Below, piece by piece: positions 1 through 8,583 of a stretch of DNA of 10,099 nt. The notes under the pieces were generated by a model, which made no database searches, was not told where the DNA came from, and saw only the letters and a program-made list of their open reading frames with translations. The stretch is taken from assembly GCA_021300125.1 (NCBI GenBank), contig JAJTHX010000039.1, positions 1 to 10,099 on the forward strand, written 5' to 3'. Made by a program: the position numbers and the translations under genes. The stretch's first letter is position 1, and every line of letters begins with the position of its first letter. The stretch is from Betaproteobacteria bacterium (GTDB lineage Bacteria; Pseudomonadota; Gammaproteobacteria; Burkholderiales; SG8-41).

Positions 1-510
1 GCGTGCATCGGGCGGCGTTTTTTCATTGATCACGGCATGGGGGTGGTGATCGGTGAGACCGCTGAGATTGGCGACGACTGCACGATCTATCATGGCGTCA
101 CGCTGGGCGGCACCACCTGGAACAAGGGCAAGCGCCATCCGACCCTGAGGGATGGCGTGGTCATCGGTGCCGGCGCCAAGGTGCTGGGCCCGATTACCAT
201 CGGCGCGTGCGCCAAGATCGGCTCCAACGCGGTGGTGGTGAAGGATGTGCCCGATCACGCCACCGCCATCGGCATTCCGGCACGGCTGGTCGAAACCGCT
301 GAAGCCGACGGCCGGTTTGCCGCCTATGCGGTGTCGCGTGACGCCAATGATCCGGTGTCGCGCGCGATGCATGCGCTGATCGACCACAGTGCCGAAACTG
401 ACCGCCGCATCGACCACATCCTTGCTGAATTGCAGCGCCTGGGCCTGAAGATCGAGGGCGACAGCACACCCAGGCTCGATGCCAACAGCCTCAACCGCAT
501 AGTTGATTAA
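1..510 (+). CDS. cysE: Serine O-acetyltransferase, C-terminal part (5' end outside window)
   Basis: Transfers acetyl from acetyl-CoA to L-serine, giving O-acetylserine, the committed precursor of cysteine in the cytoplasm. The frame is open from base 1, so the gene begins upstream; the ATG at 37 is internal. The 169 visible codons hold the left-handed beta-helix of hexapeptide repeats, with the signatures [20 protein letters not shown] (visible residues 7-26) and [20 protein letters not shown]. Asp10 and His11 of the visible part and the His of KRHP correspond to known active-site positions of the family. Stacked repeats GAGAKVLGP and [12 protein letters not shown] lead into GIPARLV. A helical tail of about 70 residues follows ([14 protein letters not shown]), of the kind I associate with betaproteobacterial CysE. 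It lies 107 nt upstream of iscR in the same direction. The functional link is that cysteine is the sulfur donor for the downstream desulfurases. The family call is secure; the true length is unknown. Confidence 0.95.
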   Translation, partial: ACIGRRFFIDHGMGVVIGETAEIGDDCTIYHGVTLGGTTWNKGKRHPTLRDGVVIGAGAKVLGPITIGACAKIGSNAVVVKDVPDHATAIGIPARLVETAEADGRFAAYAVSRDANDPVSRAMHALIDHSAETDRRIDHILAELQRLGLKIEGDSTPRLDANSLNRIVD

Positions 511-529
511 AACTGTCGGCTTTACTACA

Positions 530-554
530 ATACTTGACCAAGTTGCTTGGGATT
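530..554 (+). promoter_or_regulatory. Candidate IscR type 1 operator upstream of iscR
   Basis: A 25-bp stretch starting ATACTTGACC and ending CTTGGGATT resembles the type 1 IscR site as I recall it (left half ATASYYGACT, right half AGTCRRSTAT around an AT-rich centre). By hand I count 18 of 25 positions in agreement: nine of ten in the left half, fewer in the right. [2Fe-2S]-IscR binding here would give autorepression of the operon, as in other proteobacteria. The TTGACC inside it (534-539) looks like a -35 box, but no good -10 hexamer stands 16-19 bp downstream. The AT-rich tract at 586-606 (TTTAAT at 591, TATTCT at 601) is an alternative -10 region without a clear -35. The promoter itself is therefore unresolved. 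Confidence 0.5.
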
Positions 555-617
555 GAGCCGCCGCCTTGGGCCGGATTTTCAAGCATTTGATTTAATTGAA
601 TATTCTTTAGGTGCTTC

Positions 618-1094
618 ATGAGACTGACGACGAAAGGCCGGTTTGCGGTGACCGCAATGGTTGATCTGGGCATGCGCCATGGCAACGGTCCGGTGACCCT
701 GGCCGAAATCAGTGGCCGCCAGAAAATCTCGCTGTCCTACCTGGAGCAACTGTTCGGAAAACTGCGCCGGCGACAGATCGTCGATTCGGTGCGCGGTCCC
801 GGCGGTGGCTATTGCCTGGCACGCGACATGGAAACGCTGACCGTGTCGGAGATCATCCTCGCCGTGGACGAGCCGATCGACGCCACTCAGTGCGGCGGCA
901 AGGAAAACTGCAAGGACGAGGAGAAGTGCCTGACCCATGACCTCTGGGCCAACCTCAACCAGCGCATTTTCGATTACCTCGGTTCAGTCACGCTGCGCCA
1001 GCTGGTCGACAACCAGCGCGCCAAGGATGCCGGTATTGCGCCGGTACATGACATGCGCCAGGTGTCGCGCCGGCAGAGCGTTGCCACGGTCTGA
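618..1094 (+). CDS. iscR: Rrf2-family [2Fe-2S] regulator IscR
   Basis: Transcriptional regulator that senses iron-sulfur cluster status: cluster-bound IscR represses assembly genes at type 1 sites, and apo-IscR also acts at type 2 sites. The 158-residue protein matches the usual length (162 in E. coli). An N-terminal winged helix-turn-helix (about residues 1-65) starts MRLTTKGRFAVTAM and includes the recognition segment ISLSYLEQLF, with Glu43 as in E. coli, followed by the wing RGPGGGY. The cluster ligands are all present at the E. coli numbers: Cys92, Cys98, Cys104 and His107 (QCGGKENC...EEKCLTH). The start at 618 fits this alignment and has a modest AGGTG ribosome site at 609-613. It heads the Fe-S operon, with the next gene starting 16 nt after its stop. 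The candidate operator at 530-554 suggests autoregulation. Confidence 0.97.
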   Translation: MRLTTKGRFAVTAMVDLGMRHGNGPVTLAEISGRQKISLSYLEQLFGKLRRRQIVDSVRGPGGGYCLARDMETLTVSEIILAVDEPIDATQCGGKENCKDEEKCLTHDLWANLNQRIFDYLGSVTLRQLVDNQRAKDAGIAPVHDMRQVSRRQSVATV

Positions 1095-1110
1095 ACCTTC
1101 ACCCGCTGCG

Positions 1111-2256
1111 ATGACGGTTTATCTCGACCACAACGCGACCACGCCGCTCGATCCGCGCGTGTTCGACGCGATGCTGCCCTTCCTGCGCGATGCTTGCGGT
1201 AACGCCTCGAGCCGGCATGAGCTGGGCACTGTGGCGCGGCAGGCCATCGACCGCGCACGCGCGCAGGTCGCCGCAGCGGTGGGCGCGCAGCCGGCGCAGG
1301 TGATTTTCACCAGCGGCGGCACCGAGGCCAACAACCTGTTCATCCGCGGCATGGCTGCCGGCATGAAGCCGGGGCGCATTACCATCAGTGCCATTGAACA
1401 TCCCTGCGTTTCGGGTCCTGCGCAGGACCTGCAGCGCCAGGGCTGGACCCTGCGTCGTCTGAAGGTGGACCGTGACGGCCGGGTGGATGCGGCCGACGCG
1501 GAGGCTGCGGTGGCCGAGAAACCGGCGCTGTGGTCGGTGATGCTGGCGCACAACGAAACCGGCGTGGTGCAGGACGTTGCAGTCCTGGCCGAGCGGGCCC
1601 GCGGCAGTGGTGCCATCGTGCACAGCGACGTGGTGCAGGCGCTGGGCAAGATCCCGGTGGATTTCCGCGCCCTCAAGGTCCATGCCCTGACCCTGTCGGC
1701 GCACAAGATCAACGGTCCCAAGGGCGCGGGTGCACTGGTCATCGACAAGCGGCTGGACCTGCGCGCGGTGCAGTCGGGCGGTGGCCAGGAACAGGGCTTG
1801 CGCGGCGGCACCGAGAACGTGCCGGCCATCGTCGGCTTCGGAGCGGCCTGCGAACTGGCGCTGGCCAACCTTGACGAGCGTGCAGTGCGGCTGCGCGCCT
1901 TGTGCGATCGCCTCGAGCGGGGTCTTGCCGCGCAGGGTGCGGTGATTTTCGGTGCCGGTGCGCCGCAGCGGCTGTCGAACACCACGTATTTCGCGCTGCG
2001 CGGCATCCACGGCGAGGCGCTGGTGATCGAACTCGACAAGTCGGGTTATGCCACCGGTTCGGGCGCTGCCTGTTCCAGCTCAAGCAGCGCGCCATCGGCG
2101 TCATTGCTGGCGATGGGCGTGGAGCCGGAGCTGGCCCGGGGCGCGGTGCGGGTATCCCTGGGCGCGGGCAACGATGCCTTGCAGGTGGACGGTTTCCTGC
2201 AGGCGCTCGCCGCGGTGGCGAGTCGCCTGCGCGGTTTGCAGGCGGTCGCGGTCTGA
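1111..2256 (+). CDS. iscS: Class I cysteine desulfurase, IscS/NifS type, short C-terminus
   Basis: PLP enzyme that converts L-cysteine to alanine and leaves a persulfide on an active-site cysteine for cluster assembly. In the 381 residues, YLDHNATTPLDPRV is at the extreme N-terminus, which fixes the ATG at 1111 although the frame is open further upstream. SGGTEANN (about 68-75) is the phosphate-binding turn, His97 lies in IEHPC, AHNETG is at 146-151, and Asp173 and Gln176 lie in HSDVVQ. Lys199 in SAHKINGPKG is the Schiff-base lysine, and RGGTEN is at 231-236. The catalytic Cys321 sits in the long mobile loop GSGAACSSSSSAPS, which marks the IscS/NifS group rather than the SufS group. The protein stops soon after the RVSLG segment, about 20 residues short of E. 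coli IscS (404), whose C-terminal tail contacts IscU. That fits the absence of a classical iscU here. It could equally be called NifS-like; the exact sulfur acceptor is unknown. Confidence 0.93.
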   Translation: MTVYLDHNATTPLDPRVFDAMLPFLRDACGNASSRHELGTVARQAIDRARAQVAAAVGAQPAQVIFTSGGTEANNLFIRGMAAGMKPGRITISAIEHPCVSGPAQDLQRQGWTLRRLKVDRDGRVDAADAEAAVAEKPALWSVMLAHNETGVVQDVAVLAERARGSGAIVHSDVVQALGKIPVDFRALKVHALTLSAHKINGPKGAGALVIDKRLDLRAVQSGGGQEQGLRGGTENVPAIVGFGAACELALANLDERAVRLRALCDRLERGLAAQGAVIFGAGAPQRLSNTTYFALRGIHGEALVIELDKSGYATGSGAACSSSSSAPSASLLAMGVEPELARGAVRVSLGAGNDALQVDGFLQALAAVASRLRGLQAVAV

Positions 2257-2279
2257 CCGCCGGATTGAAGGAGAACATC

Positions 2280-2609
2280 ATGTCCATACAACTGACCGAA
2301 AGCGCCGCCAATCAGATCAAGGCGCAGCTCGCCAAACGCGGCAAGGGCCTGGGCCTGCGCGTCGGCGTCAAGAAGACCGGCTGCTCGGGCTGGGCCTACA
2401 CCTATGACTACGCCGACGAAGTCAGGCCGGCCGACCAGGTGTTTGAGGCGCACCAGGCGAGGGTCTTGATCGATGCCGACAGCCTGTCGTTCATGGACGG
2501 CTCGACTGTGGATTACGTGCGCGAGGGCCTTAAGCAGGCCTTCAAGATCGAAAACCCTAACGTGGATGCCACCTGCGGCTGTGGCGAAAGCTTCACCGTC
2601 AAAACCTGA
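2280..2609 (+). CDS. iscA: A-type Fe-S cluster carrier IscA
   Basis: Small cytoplasmic carrier that receives clusters from a scaffold and delivers them to apo-proteins. It has 109 residues (E. coli IscA has 107). The three invariant cysteines are Cys35 (KTGCSGW), Cys99 and Cys101 (ATCGCGESF), the same numbers and 63-residue spacing as E. coli IscA. The C-terminal CGCGESF is the family signature. The start is well supported: AAGGAG at 2268-2273 stands 6 nt before the ATG, 23 nt after the desulfurase stop. SufA and ErpA share the fold; the spacing and the short N-terminus favour IscA, but by context it serves the SUF scaffold and could equally be labelled sufA. Confidence 0.95.
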   Translation: MSIQLTESAANQIKAQLAKRGKGLGLRVGVKKTGCSGWAYTYDYADEVRPADQVFEAHQARVLIDADSLSFMDGSTVDYVREGLKQAFKIENPNVDATCGCGESFTVKT

Positions 2610-2653
2610 CAACACCAGCCGCAGCCCTCAGCCCCGTTTATCCGGACACCGCC

Positions 2654-4083
<1,430 letters not shown>

Positions 4084-4087
<4 letters not shown>

Positions 4088-4878
4088 TCAATCCCAGCGC
4101 AAAAACCATCCTCGAGGTCCGCAACCTCACCGCCACCGTGGCGGGCGTGGAGATCCTCAAGGGCATCAACCTCACCGTGCGCGCCGGCGAAGTACACGCG
4201 ATCATGGGGCCCAACGGCTCGGGCAAGAGCACCTTTTCGAAGGTGCTGGCAGGCCACCCCGCCTATGAGGTCAAGGGCGGCGAAGTGCTGTTCGAGGGCA
4301 AGGATCTGTTCGCGCTCGAGGCGGACGAGCGCGCCCGTGCGGGCGTATTTCTCGGCTTCCAGTATCCGGTGGAGATTCCCGGCGTCACCAACAGTGCCTT
4401 CCTGCGCCTCGCCTACAACACGGTTCAGTCCGGCCGAGGCAAGGACGAGCTTGATCCGCTCGAGTTCGACGACCTGGTACGCGAGAAGATGAAGCTGCTG
4501 GAAATGAATCCCGAGTTCCTCGGCCGCAGTGTCAACGACGGCTTTTCCGGCGGCGAGAAGAAGCGCAACGAAATCCTGCAGATGGCGCTGCTCGAGCCGA
4601 AACTGGCGCTGCTCGACGAGACCGACTCCGGCCTCGACATCGACGCGCTGCGCGTGGTCGCCGGCGGCGTCAACAAGCTGCTGACCCCTGACAACGCCTG
4701 CGTGCTGGTGACCCATTACCAGCGCCTGCTCAACTACATCACGCCCGACTACGTCCACGTGATGTCCGCCGGCCGCATCATCAAGTCCGGCGACAAGTCA
4801 CTGGCACTGGAGCTCGAATCGCGCGGTTACGACTGGCTGCTGGATGACAAAAAAACCGGCAACAAGGCGGTGGTTTGA
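4084..4878 (+). CDS. sufC: SUF system ABC-type ATPase SufC
   Basis: Soluble ABC ATPase that binds SufB and SufD and drives the conformational change needed for cluster assembly on SufBC2D. The 264 residues compare with 248 in E. coli. The Walker [10 protein letters not shown] is at 42-50, the Q-loop [10 protein letters not shown] at 91-100, the signature FSGGEKKR at 154-161, the Walker B with catalytic Glu [12 protein letters not shown] at 174-185, and the switch His211 is in [15 protein letters not shown] is a SufC hallmark compared with importer ATPases. No membrane segment is present. The start ATG overlaps the sufB stop, and the stop overlaps the sufD start, so the three subunits are probably made together. 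A C-terminal extension ([11 protein letters not shown]) is charged and poorly conserved in type. Confidence 0.98.
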
Positions 4879-6200
4879 CGACTGTGGCTGCATTGACCGT
4901 ATCCCATCCTTACATGGCCACGCTGCTCGCAGGCAGCGATGCCGTGCCGAAAAGCCCGGCCGCCTGGTTCGATGCGCTGCGCGCCGCGGCGCTGGAGCGC
5001 GCCAACGCGCTGTCGGTGCCGACCACGCGCGATGAGGAATGGCGCTTCACCGACCTGACGCCGCTGACCAAACTGCAGGTCCGGCCGGCGACTGCGGCGA
5101 CCTCTCTGATCGCCGCGGACATCGCCGGCCATGCGCTGCCCGAGGCTTCGGCCAGGCTGGTGTTTGTCGATGGCATCCTGGTGCCGCAGCTCAGCCAGGC
5201 CGGCCCATTGCCGGCCGGCATCACCGTGCTGCCCCTGGCCGAGGCGCTGCAAAGCCATGCCGTGCTGGTCGAGCAGCATCTGGGCAAGATTGCTGGCGAT
5301 GAGCTGTTCACCGCGCTGAACACGGCGTTCCTGAACCAGGGCGTGTTCATCCATTTTGCGAAAGACGCGGTGCTCAAGGCGCCGCTGCACCTGCTGTTTG
5401 TCGCTGCCGGGCAGGACGTCGCGGCGCATCCACGGGTGCTGCTGGTTGCCGAATCCGGTGCCCAAGGCTGCGTGATCGAGGACTATGTCGCCCACGGCGA
5501 AGCAGCGGGCCTGACCAATGCGGTGACCGAAATTGCGGTGGCGCCGAATGCCTCGCTGCGCCATATCAAGCTGCAGCGCGAGAGCCCGAAAGCCTTTCAT
5601 ATCGGCACTTGCGCGGTGTCGCTGGGCAAAGACGCGCGTTTTGCCTCGCAGGCGGTGACGCTGGGCGCGCGGCTGTCGCGGAACAACCTGGCGATCCTCC
5701 AGCAGGGCGAGGGCATCGAGGTGGTCATTGACGGTCTCGCGCTGATCGGCGGCCGCCAGCTTGCCGACACCCACACCCTGATTGACCACCTCAAGCCCCA
5801 CGGCTGCTGCGAGCAGGTGCACAAGACCATTGTCGGTGGCGGCGCGCACGCGGTGTTCAACGGCAAGGTCTTCGTGCGCGAGGGTGCGCAGCTCACCGAC
5901 TCTTCCCAGCAGAGCCGCAACCTGCTGCTGTCCGACAAGGCGAGGGTGGACACCAAGCCGCAGCTTGAAATTTTCGCTGACGACGTGAAATGCGCCCACG
6001 GTGCTGCGGTCGGCCAGCTCGATCCTGAGCACCTGTTCTACCTGAAAAGCCGCGGACTCTCCGAGCGCGCCGCGCGCAACCTGCTGACCTATGCCTTTGG
6101 CGCCGAAATCATCGACCGCATACCGGTGCCGACGCTGGTGGCGAAACTGGAGAAACTGGTGATGCAACAGACCGGGGAAAAAGCGGGAGACGGCGCATGA
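4875..6200 (+). CDS. sufD: Fe-S cluster assembly protein SufD (TTG start)
   Basis: Paralogue of SufB that completes the SufBC2D scaffold and is linked to iron acquisition for the nascent cluster. It has 441 residues. The N-terminal helical region with [13 protein letters not shown] (49-61) is typical of SufD. A beta-helix core follows (about 150-390), including [20 protein letters not shown] (323-342) and [20 protein letters not shown] (344-363). Cys373 and His375 in [13 protein letters not shown] align with the E. coli Cys358/His360 region implicated in activity. [13 protein letters not shown] and the C-terminal helices close the fold. The best start is TTG at 4875, which overlaps the sufC stop by 4 nt (TTGA) and has AAGGCGG at 4864-4870. 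GTG at 4884 or ATG at 4914 are in frame but lack a comparable ribosome site. The stop overlaps sufS by 4 nt. Confidence 0.95.
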   Translation: MTTVAALTVSHPYMATLLAGSDAVPKSPAAWFDALRAAALERANALSVPTTRDEEWRFTDLTPLTKLQVRPATAATSLIAADIAGHALPEASARLVFVDGILVPQLSQAGPLPAGITVLPLAEALQSHAVLVEQHLGKIAGDELFTALNTAFLNQGVFIHFAKDAVLKAPLHLLFVAAGQDVAAHPRVLLVAESGAQGCVIEDYVAHGEAAGLTNAVTEIAVAPNASLRHIKLQRESPKAFHIGTCAVSLGKDARFASQAVTLGARLSRNNLAILQQGEGIEVVIDGLALIGGRQLADTHTLIDHLKPHGCCEQVHKTIVGGGAHAVFNGKVFVREGAQLTDSSQQSRNLLLSDKARVDTKPQLEIFADDVKCAHGAAVGQLDPEHLFYLKSRGLSERAARNLLTYAFGAEIIDRIPVPTLVAKLEKLVMQQTGEKAGDGA

Positions 6201-7441
6201 GCGGCCGCGATCCGCATGCCGCACCGTTCGATGTCGAGCGTTTGCGCCGCGACTTTCCCATCCTCGACCTGAAGGTCAAGGATAAGCCGTTGATTTTTCT
6301 GGATAATGCGGCATCCAGCCAGATGCCGCGCCCGGTCATCGAGCGCTGGGTGAAATACCACTCGGCACAGCACGCCAACATCCACCGCGCGGTGCACTAC
6401 CTCTCCGAAACCGCCACCGCCGAATACGAGGCCGCGCGCCGCAAGGTGCAGGCTTTCCTCAACGTCCGTGAAGAGCGAGAGTGCATTTTCACCAGCGGCA
6501 CCACAGACGGCATCAATCTCGTGGCGAACGGCTACGGCCGCAAATTCTTCAAGGCCGGCGACGAGATCATCCTGACCACGCTGGAGCACCATTCCAATAT
6601 CGTGCCCTGGCAGATGGTGGCCGAGGAGAAGGGCGCGAAGATCCGCGTGGTGCCGGTGAACGACCGCGGCGAGCTGCTGATTGATGAATACCGCGCCCTG
6701 TTCAACGCGAACACGAAGTTTGTCGCGATGACCCATGTTTCGAATGCGCTGGGCACGATCACGCCGGTGAAGGAGATGATCGCCATCGCGCATGAACACG
6801 GAGTGCCGGTGCTGGTGGACGGTGCGCAGGCGGCCCCCCACCTGAAGGTCGATGTGCAGGACCTGGACTGCGATTTCTATGCCTTTTCCGGCCACAAGCT
6901 CTGCGGCCCCACAGGCATCGGCGTGCTTTACGGCAAGGCCTCGCTTCTGGAAAAGATGCAGCCGTTCAAGGGCGGCGGCGACATGATCCTGTCGGTGACC
7001 TTCGAGAAAACGACCTTCGCCCCGATTCCGGCCAAGTTCGAGGCGGGCACGCCGCCGATCGGCGAGGCGATCACGCTCGGCGCCGCGATCGATTACCTCA
7101 CCGGCATCGGCATCGAGCGCATCGCCGCGCATGAAACCGACCTGCTCGATTACGCCACCGACCGCTTCAACCGCCTGCCCGGCGTGCGCCTGATCGGTAC
7201 CGCCGAGAAAAAGGCCGCAGTGCTGTCATTCGCGGTCGAAGGGGTGCACCCGCACGACGTGGGCTCGCTGCTCAATGACGACGGTGTGGCCATCCGCACG
7301 GGACACCACTGCGCGCAGCCGGTGATGCAGCGCTTCAAGGTGCCGGCGACCTGCCGTGCCTCTTTTGCCTTCTACAACACCACCGCCGAAGTCGATGCAC
7401 TGGTTGCCTCGATCGGCCGGGTGCAGAAGTTGTTTTCGTGA
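6197..7441 (+). CDS. sufS: Class II cysteine desulfurase SufS
   Basis: PLP-dependent cysteine desulfurase (can also act on selenocysteine in this family) that supplies persulfide sulfur to the SUF scaffold, normally through SufE or SufU. The 414 residues compare with 406 in E. coli. The features are FLDNAASSQMP (34-44), SGTTDGIN (100-107), LEHHSNIVPWQ with His131 stacking on PLP (129-139), Asp208 and Gln211 in VDGAQAAPH, the Schiff-base Lys234 in FSGHKLCGPTGIG, and FEAGTPPIGEAI (281-292). The catalytic Cys372 is in the short loop RTGHHCAQP, diagnostic of the SufS/CsdA group and unlike the long loop in the first desulfurase of this operon. The start ATG overlaps the sufD stop (ATGA). The following gene encodes SufU and no sufE is seen, so SufU is the probable sulfur acceptor. 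The stop is followed by a 103-nt gap with a palindromic repeat. Confidence 0.97.
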   Translation: MSGRDPHAAPFDVERLRRDFPILDLKVKDKPLIFLDNAASSQMPRPVIERWVKYHSAQHANIHRAVHYLSETATAEYEAARRKVQAFLNVREERECIFTSGTTDGINLVANGYGRKFFKAGDEIILTTLEHHSNIVPWQMVAEEKGAKIRVVPVNDRGELLIDEYRALFNANTKFVAMTHVSNALGTITPVKEMIAIAHEHGVPVLVDGAQAAPHLKVDVQDLDCDFYAFSGHKLCGPTGIGVLYGKASLLEKMQPFKGGGDMILSVTFEKTTFAPIPAKFEAGTPPIGEAITLGAAIDYLTGIGIERIAAHETDLLDYATDRFNRLPGVRLIGTAEKKAAVLSFAVEGVHPHDVGSLLNDDGVAIRTGHHCAQPVMQRFKVPATCRASFAFYNTTAEVDALVASIGRVQKLFS

Positions 7442-7460
7442 TGAGCCCTATTCATAAAAT

Positions 7461-7528
7461 TTACAGGATGGACAGGATATTCAGGATAAAACCGGATTCC
7501 ATCCTGTTCATCCTGCCCATCTTGTTAA
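7461..7528 (+). repeat. Imperfect palindrome of 9-bp iterated units, intergenic repeat element
   Basis: In the sufS-sufU gap, the left arm (7461-7487) is three 9-bp units, TTACAGGAT, GGACAGGAT and ATTCAGGAT. The right arm (7501-7528) contains the inverse series, ATCCTGTTC, ATCCTGCCC and ATCTTGTTA, after a 13-nt loop. By hand about 21 of 27 positions pair as Watson-Crick, with the 6-base cores pairing best. The AT-richer composition differs from the flanking genes. From memory, similar ACAGGAT-iterated palindromes recur between genes in several proteobacterial genomes, so this is probably a dispersed extragenic element; I cannot count copies here. A transcript would fold into a long hairpin inside the operon mRNA. 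There is no T-run, so it is a poor intrinsic terminator. Confidence 0.8.
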
Positions 7529-7544
7529 TTAGTTGCTGAATGTC

Positions 7545-7988
7545 ATGGACAGCCGCGCGCTTTACCAGGAGATGATCCTCGAGCACAACAAGAAGCCCCG
7601 CAACTGGGGCATGCTCTCCGACGCCACGCACAAGGCCGAGGGCCTCAATCCGCTCTGCGGGGACCACATCCACCTGTCGCTGAAACTGAATGGCGACCAG
7701 GTCGAGGCGGTCGGCTTCGAGGGCGAGGCCTGCGCGATCTGCAAGGCCTCGACATCGATGATGACCGCCGCGGTCAAGGGCAAATCGAAGGCCGACGCGG
7801 AGTTGATGGTGCAGGAGTTCCGCGACATGACCACCGGCAAGCTCGACACCGCCGCGCCACACCACCTCGGGCGGCTGACCGTGTTTGCCGGCGTGCGCGA
7901 CCTGCCGACGCGGGTCAAGTGCGCGATCCTGCCCTGGCACACGCTGCATGCCGCCTTCACCGGCAGCGATTCCGCTTCCACCGAATAA
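7545..7988 (+). CDS. sufU: SufU-type NifU/IscU-family scaffold or sulfur-transfer protein
   Basis: Member of the IscU fold family. In Gram-positive SUF systems SufU is a zinc-dependent acceptor of persulfide from SufS. The 147 residues equal the length of B. subtilis SufU. The family N-terminus is ALYQEMILEHNKKPRNWG (5-22). The zinc/cluster ligands are Cys38 and Asp40 (NPLCGD), Cys63 (EACAIC) and Cys126 (RVKCAILPW). The Cys63-Cys126 distance is about 20 residues longer than in E. coli IscU (63-106), and the insertion with the RxKC motif marks the SufU type. No LPPVK-type HscA recognition motif is seen, in keeping with the lack of hscA nearby. An extra Cys66 makes a CxxC. The ATG at 7545 best fits homologues, although a TTG at 7533 is in frame. 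No clear Shine-Dalgarno precedes either, perhaps because the adjacent repeat replaced it. Confidence 0.92.
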   Translation: MDSRALYQEMILEHNKKPRNWGMLSDATHKAEGLNPLCGDHIHLSLKLNGDQVEAVGFEGEACAICKASTSMMTAAVKGKSKADAELMVQEFRDMTTGKLDTAAPHHLGRLTVFAGVRDLPTRVKCAILPWHTLHAAFTGSDSASTE

Positions 7989-8011
7989 ACCGTTCCCGCG
8001 TTTCACCTGTC

Positions 8012-8575
8012 ATGCCGAAAATTGCCGAAATCGAACCCACGCCCAACCCCAATGCGATGAAGTTCATCCTGCGGGAGCCGCTGACCTGGGGCATCACCCG
8101 CTCGTATGACAAGCTGGAGCAGGCGGTCGGCGACACGCTGGCGATGGCGCTGTTCGACATTCCGCACGTGACCAACGTGTTCTATGTCGACCACTGGATC
8201 ACCGTGACCCAGGATGGCGGTGCGGACTGGGAGGAACTCAAGCGCCAGCTCGCGGTGCCGATCCGCGAGGCGGCCTCGGCCGATGCGCAGTCGGCGCAGT
8301 TTGCGGAGCAGGCCGGCGAGATCGAACGCGACAAGCTCAGTGCGGAAGACCGCGAGCGCCTCGACCGCATCAACGCCGCGCTGGATGAAAACGTGCGCCC
8401 CTATCTGCAGAACGACGGCGGCGACCTTTACGTCGTCGGGCTCGAGGGCAACAAGCTTTCGGTGCACTACCAGGGCGCCTGCGGCAGCTGTCCGAGCTCG
8501 CTCTCGGGTACCCTCGCCGGCATCGAGAACCTGGTGCGCCAGATCGAGCCCGATCTCGAAGTCGTCGCGGTCTGA
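8012..8575 (+). CDS. Nfu-type Fe-S carrier (Nfu_N plus NifU C-terminal domain)
   Basis: Cluster carrier that binds a [4Fe-4S] cluster, usually across a dimer, and passes it to client enzymes. It has 187 residues in two domains. An N-terminal Nfu_N domain (about 4-88) has the signature EPTPNPNAMKFI and a segment (47-66) ending FYVDHWITVTQ. An acidic, alanine-rich linker (about 88-115) leads to a C-terminal NifU domain (about 116-187), with VRPYLQNDGGDL and the cluster-binding Cys157-x-x-Cys160 in GACGSCPSS. This is the layout of mitochondrial NFU1 and alphaproteobacterial Nfu, unlike E. coli NfuA, whose N-terminal domain is a degenerate A-type carrier. I place the start at ATG 8012, 23 nt after sufU, because the Nfu_N domain begins there; upstream in-frame codons overlap sufU. 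It is probably co-transcribed with sufU. Confidence 0.93.
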   Translation: MPKIAEIEPTPNPNAMKFILREPLTWGITRSYDKLEQAVGDTLAMALFDIPHVTNVFYVDHWITVTQDGGADWEELKRQLAVPIREAASADAQSAQFAEQAGEIERDKLSAEDRERLDRINAALDENVRPYLQNDGGDLYVVGLEGNKLSVHYQGACGSCPSSLSGTLAGIENLVRQIEPDLEVVAV

Positions 8576-8583
8576 GGGCGCCC

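Noticed and set aside
937..1110. N-terminal extension of the IscS-like frame into iscR
   Set aside because: The frame is open, but the conserved protein begins with MTVYLDHNATTP at 1111. The upstream stretch is out-of-frame iscR sequence without homology.
4827..6224. Long minus-strand open frame opposite sufD (about 465 codons), plus similar ones opposite iscS, sufC and sufS
   Set aside because: The same explanation applies: third-codon-position GC bias keeps the opposite frame free of stops. The + strand gene has family motifs throughout.
7461..7528. CRISPR array or tandem-repeat locus
   Set aside because: The units are only 9 bp, with no unique spacers of regular length, and the second half is inverted. 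It is a palindromic element, not CRISPR.
7533..7544. TTG start for SufU four codons earlier
   Set aside because: It has no better ribosome site, and family members start close to the ATG at 7545. Kept only as a possibility.
7919..8011. Upstream extension of the Nfu frame from a GTG at 7919
   Set aside because: It overlaps sufU by about 70 nt and encodes no part of the Nfu_N domain, which starts cleanly at ATG 8012.
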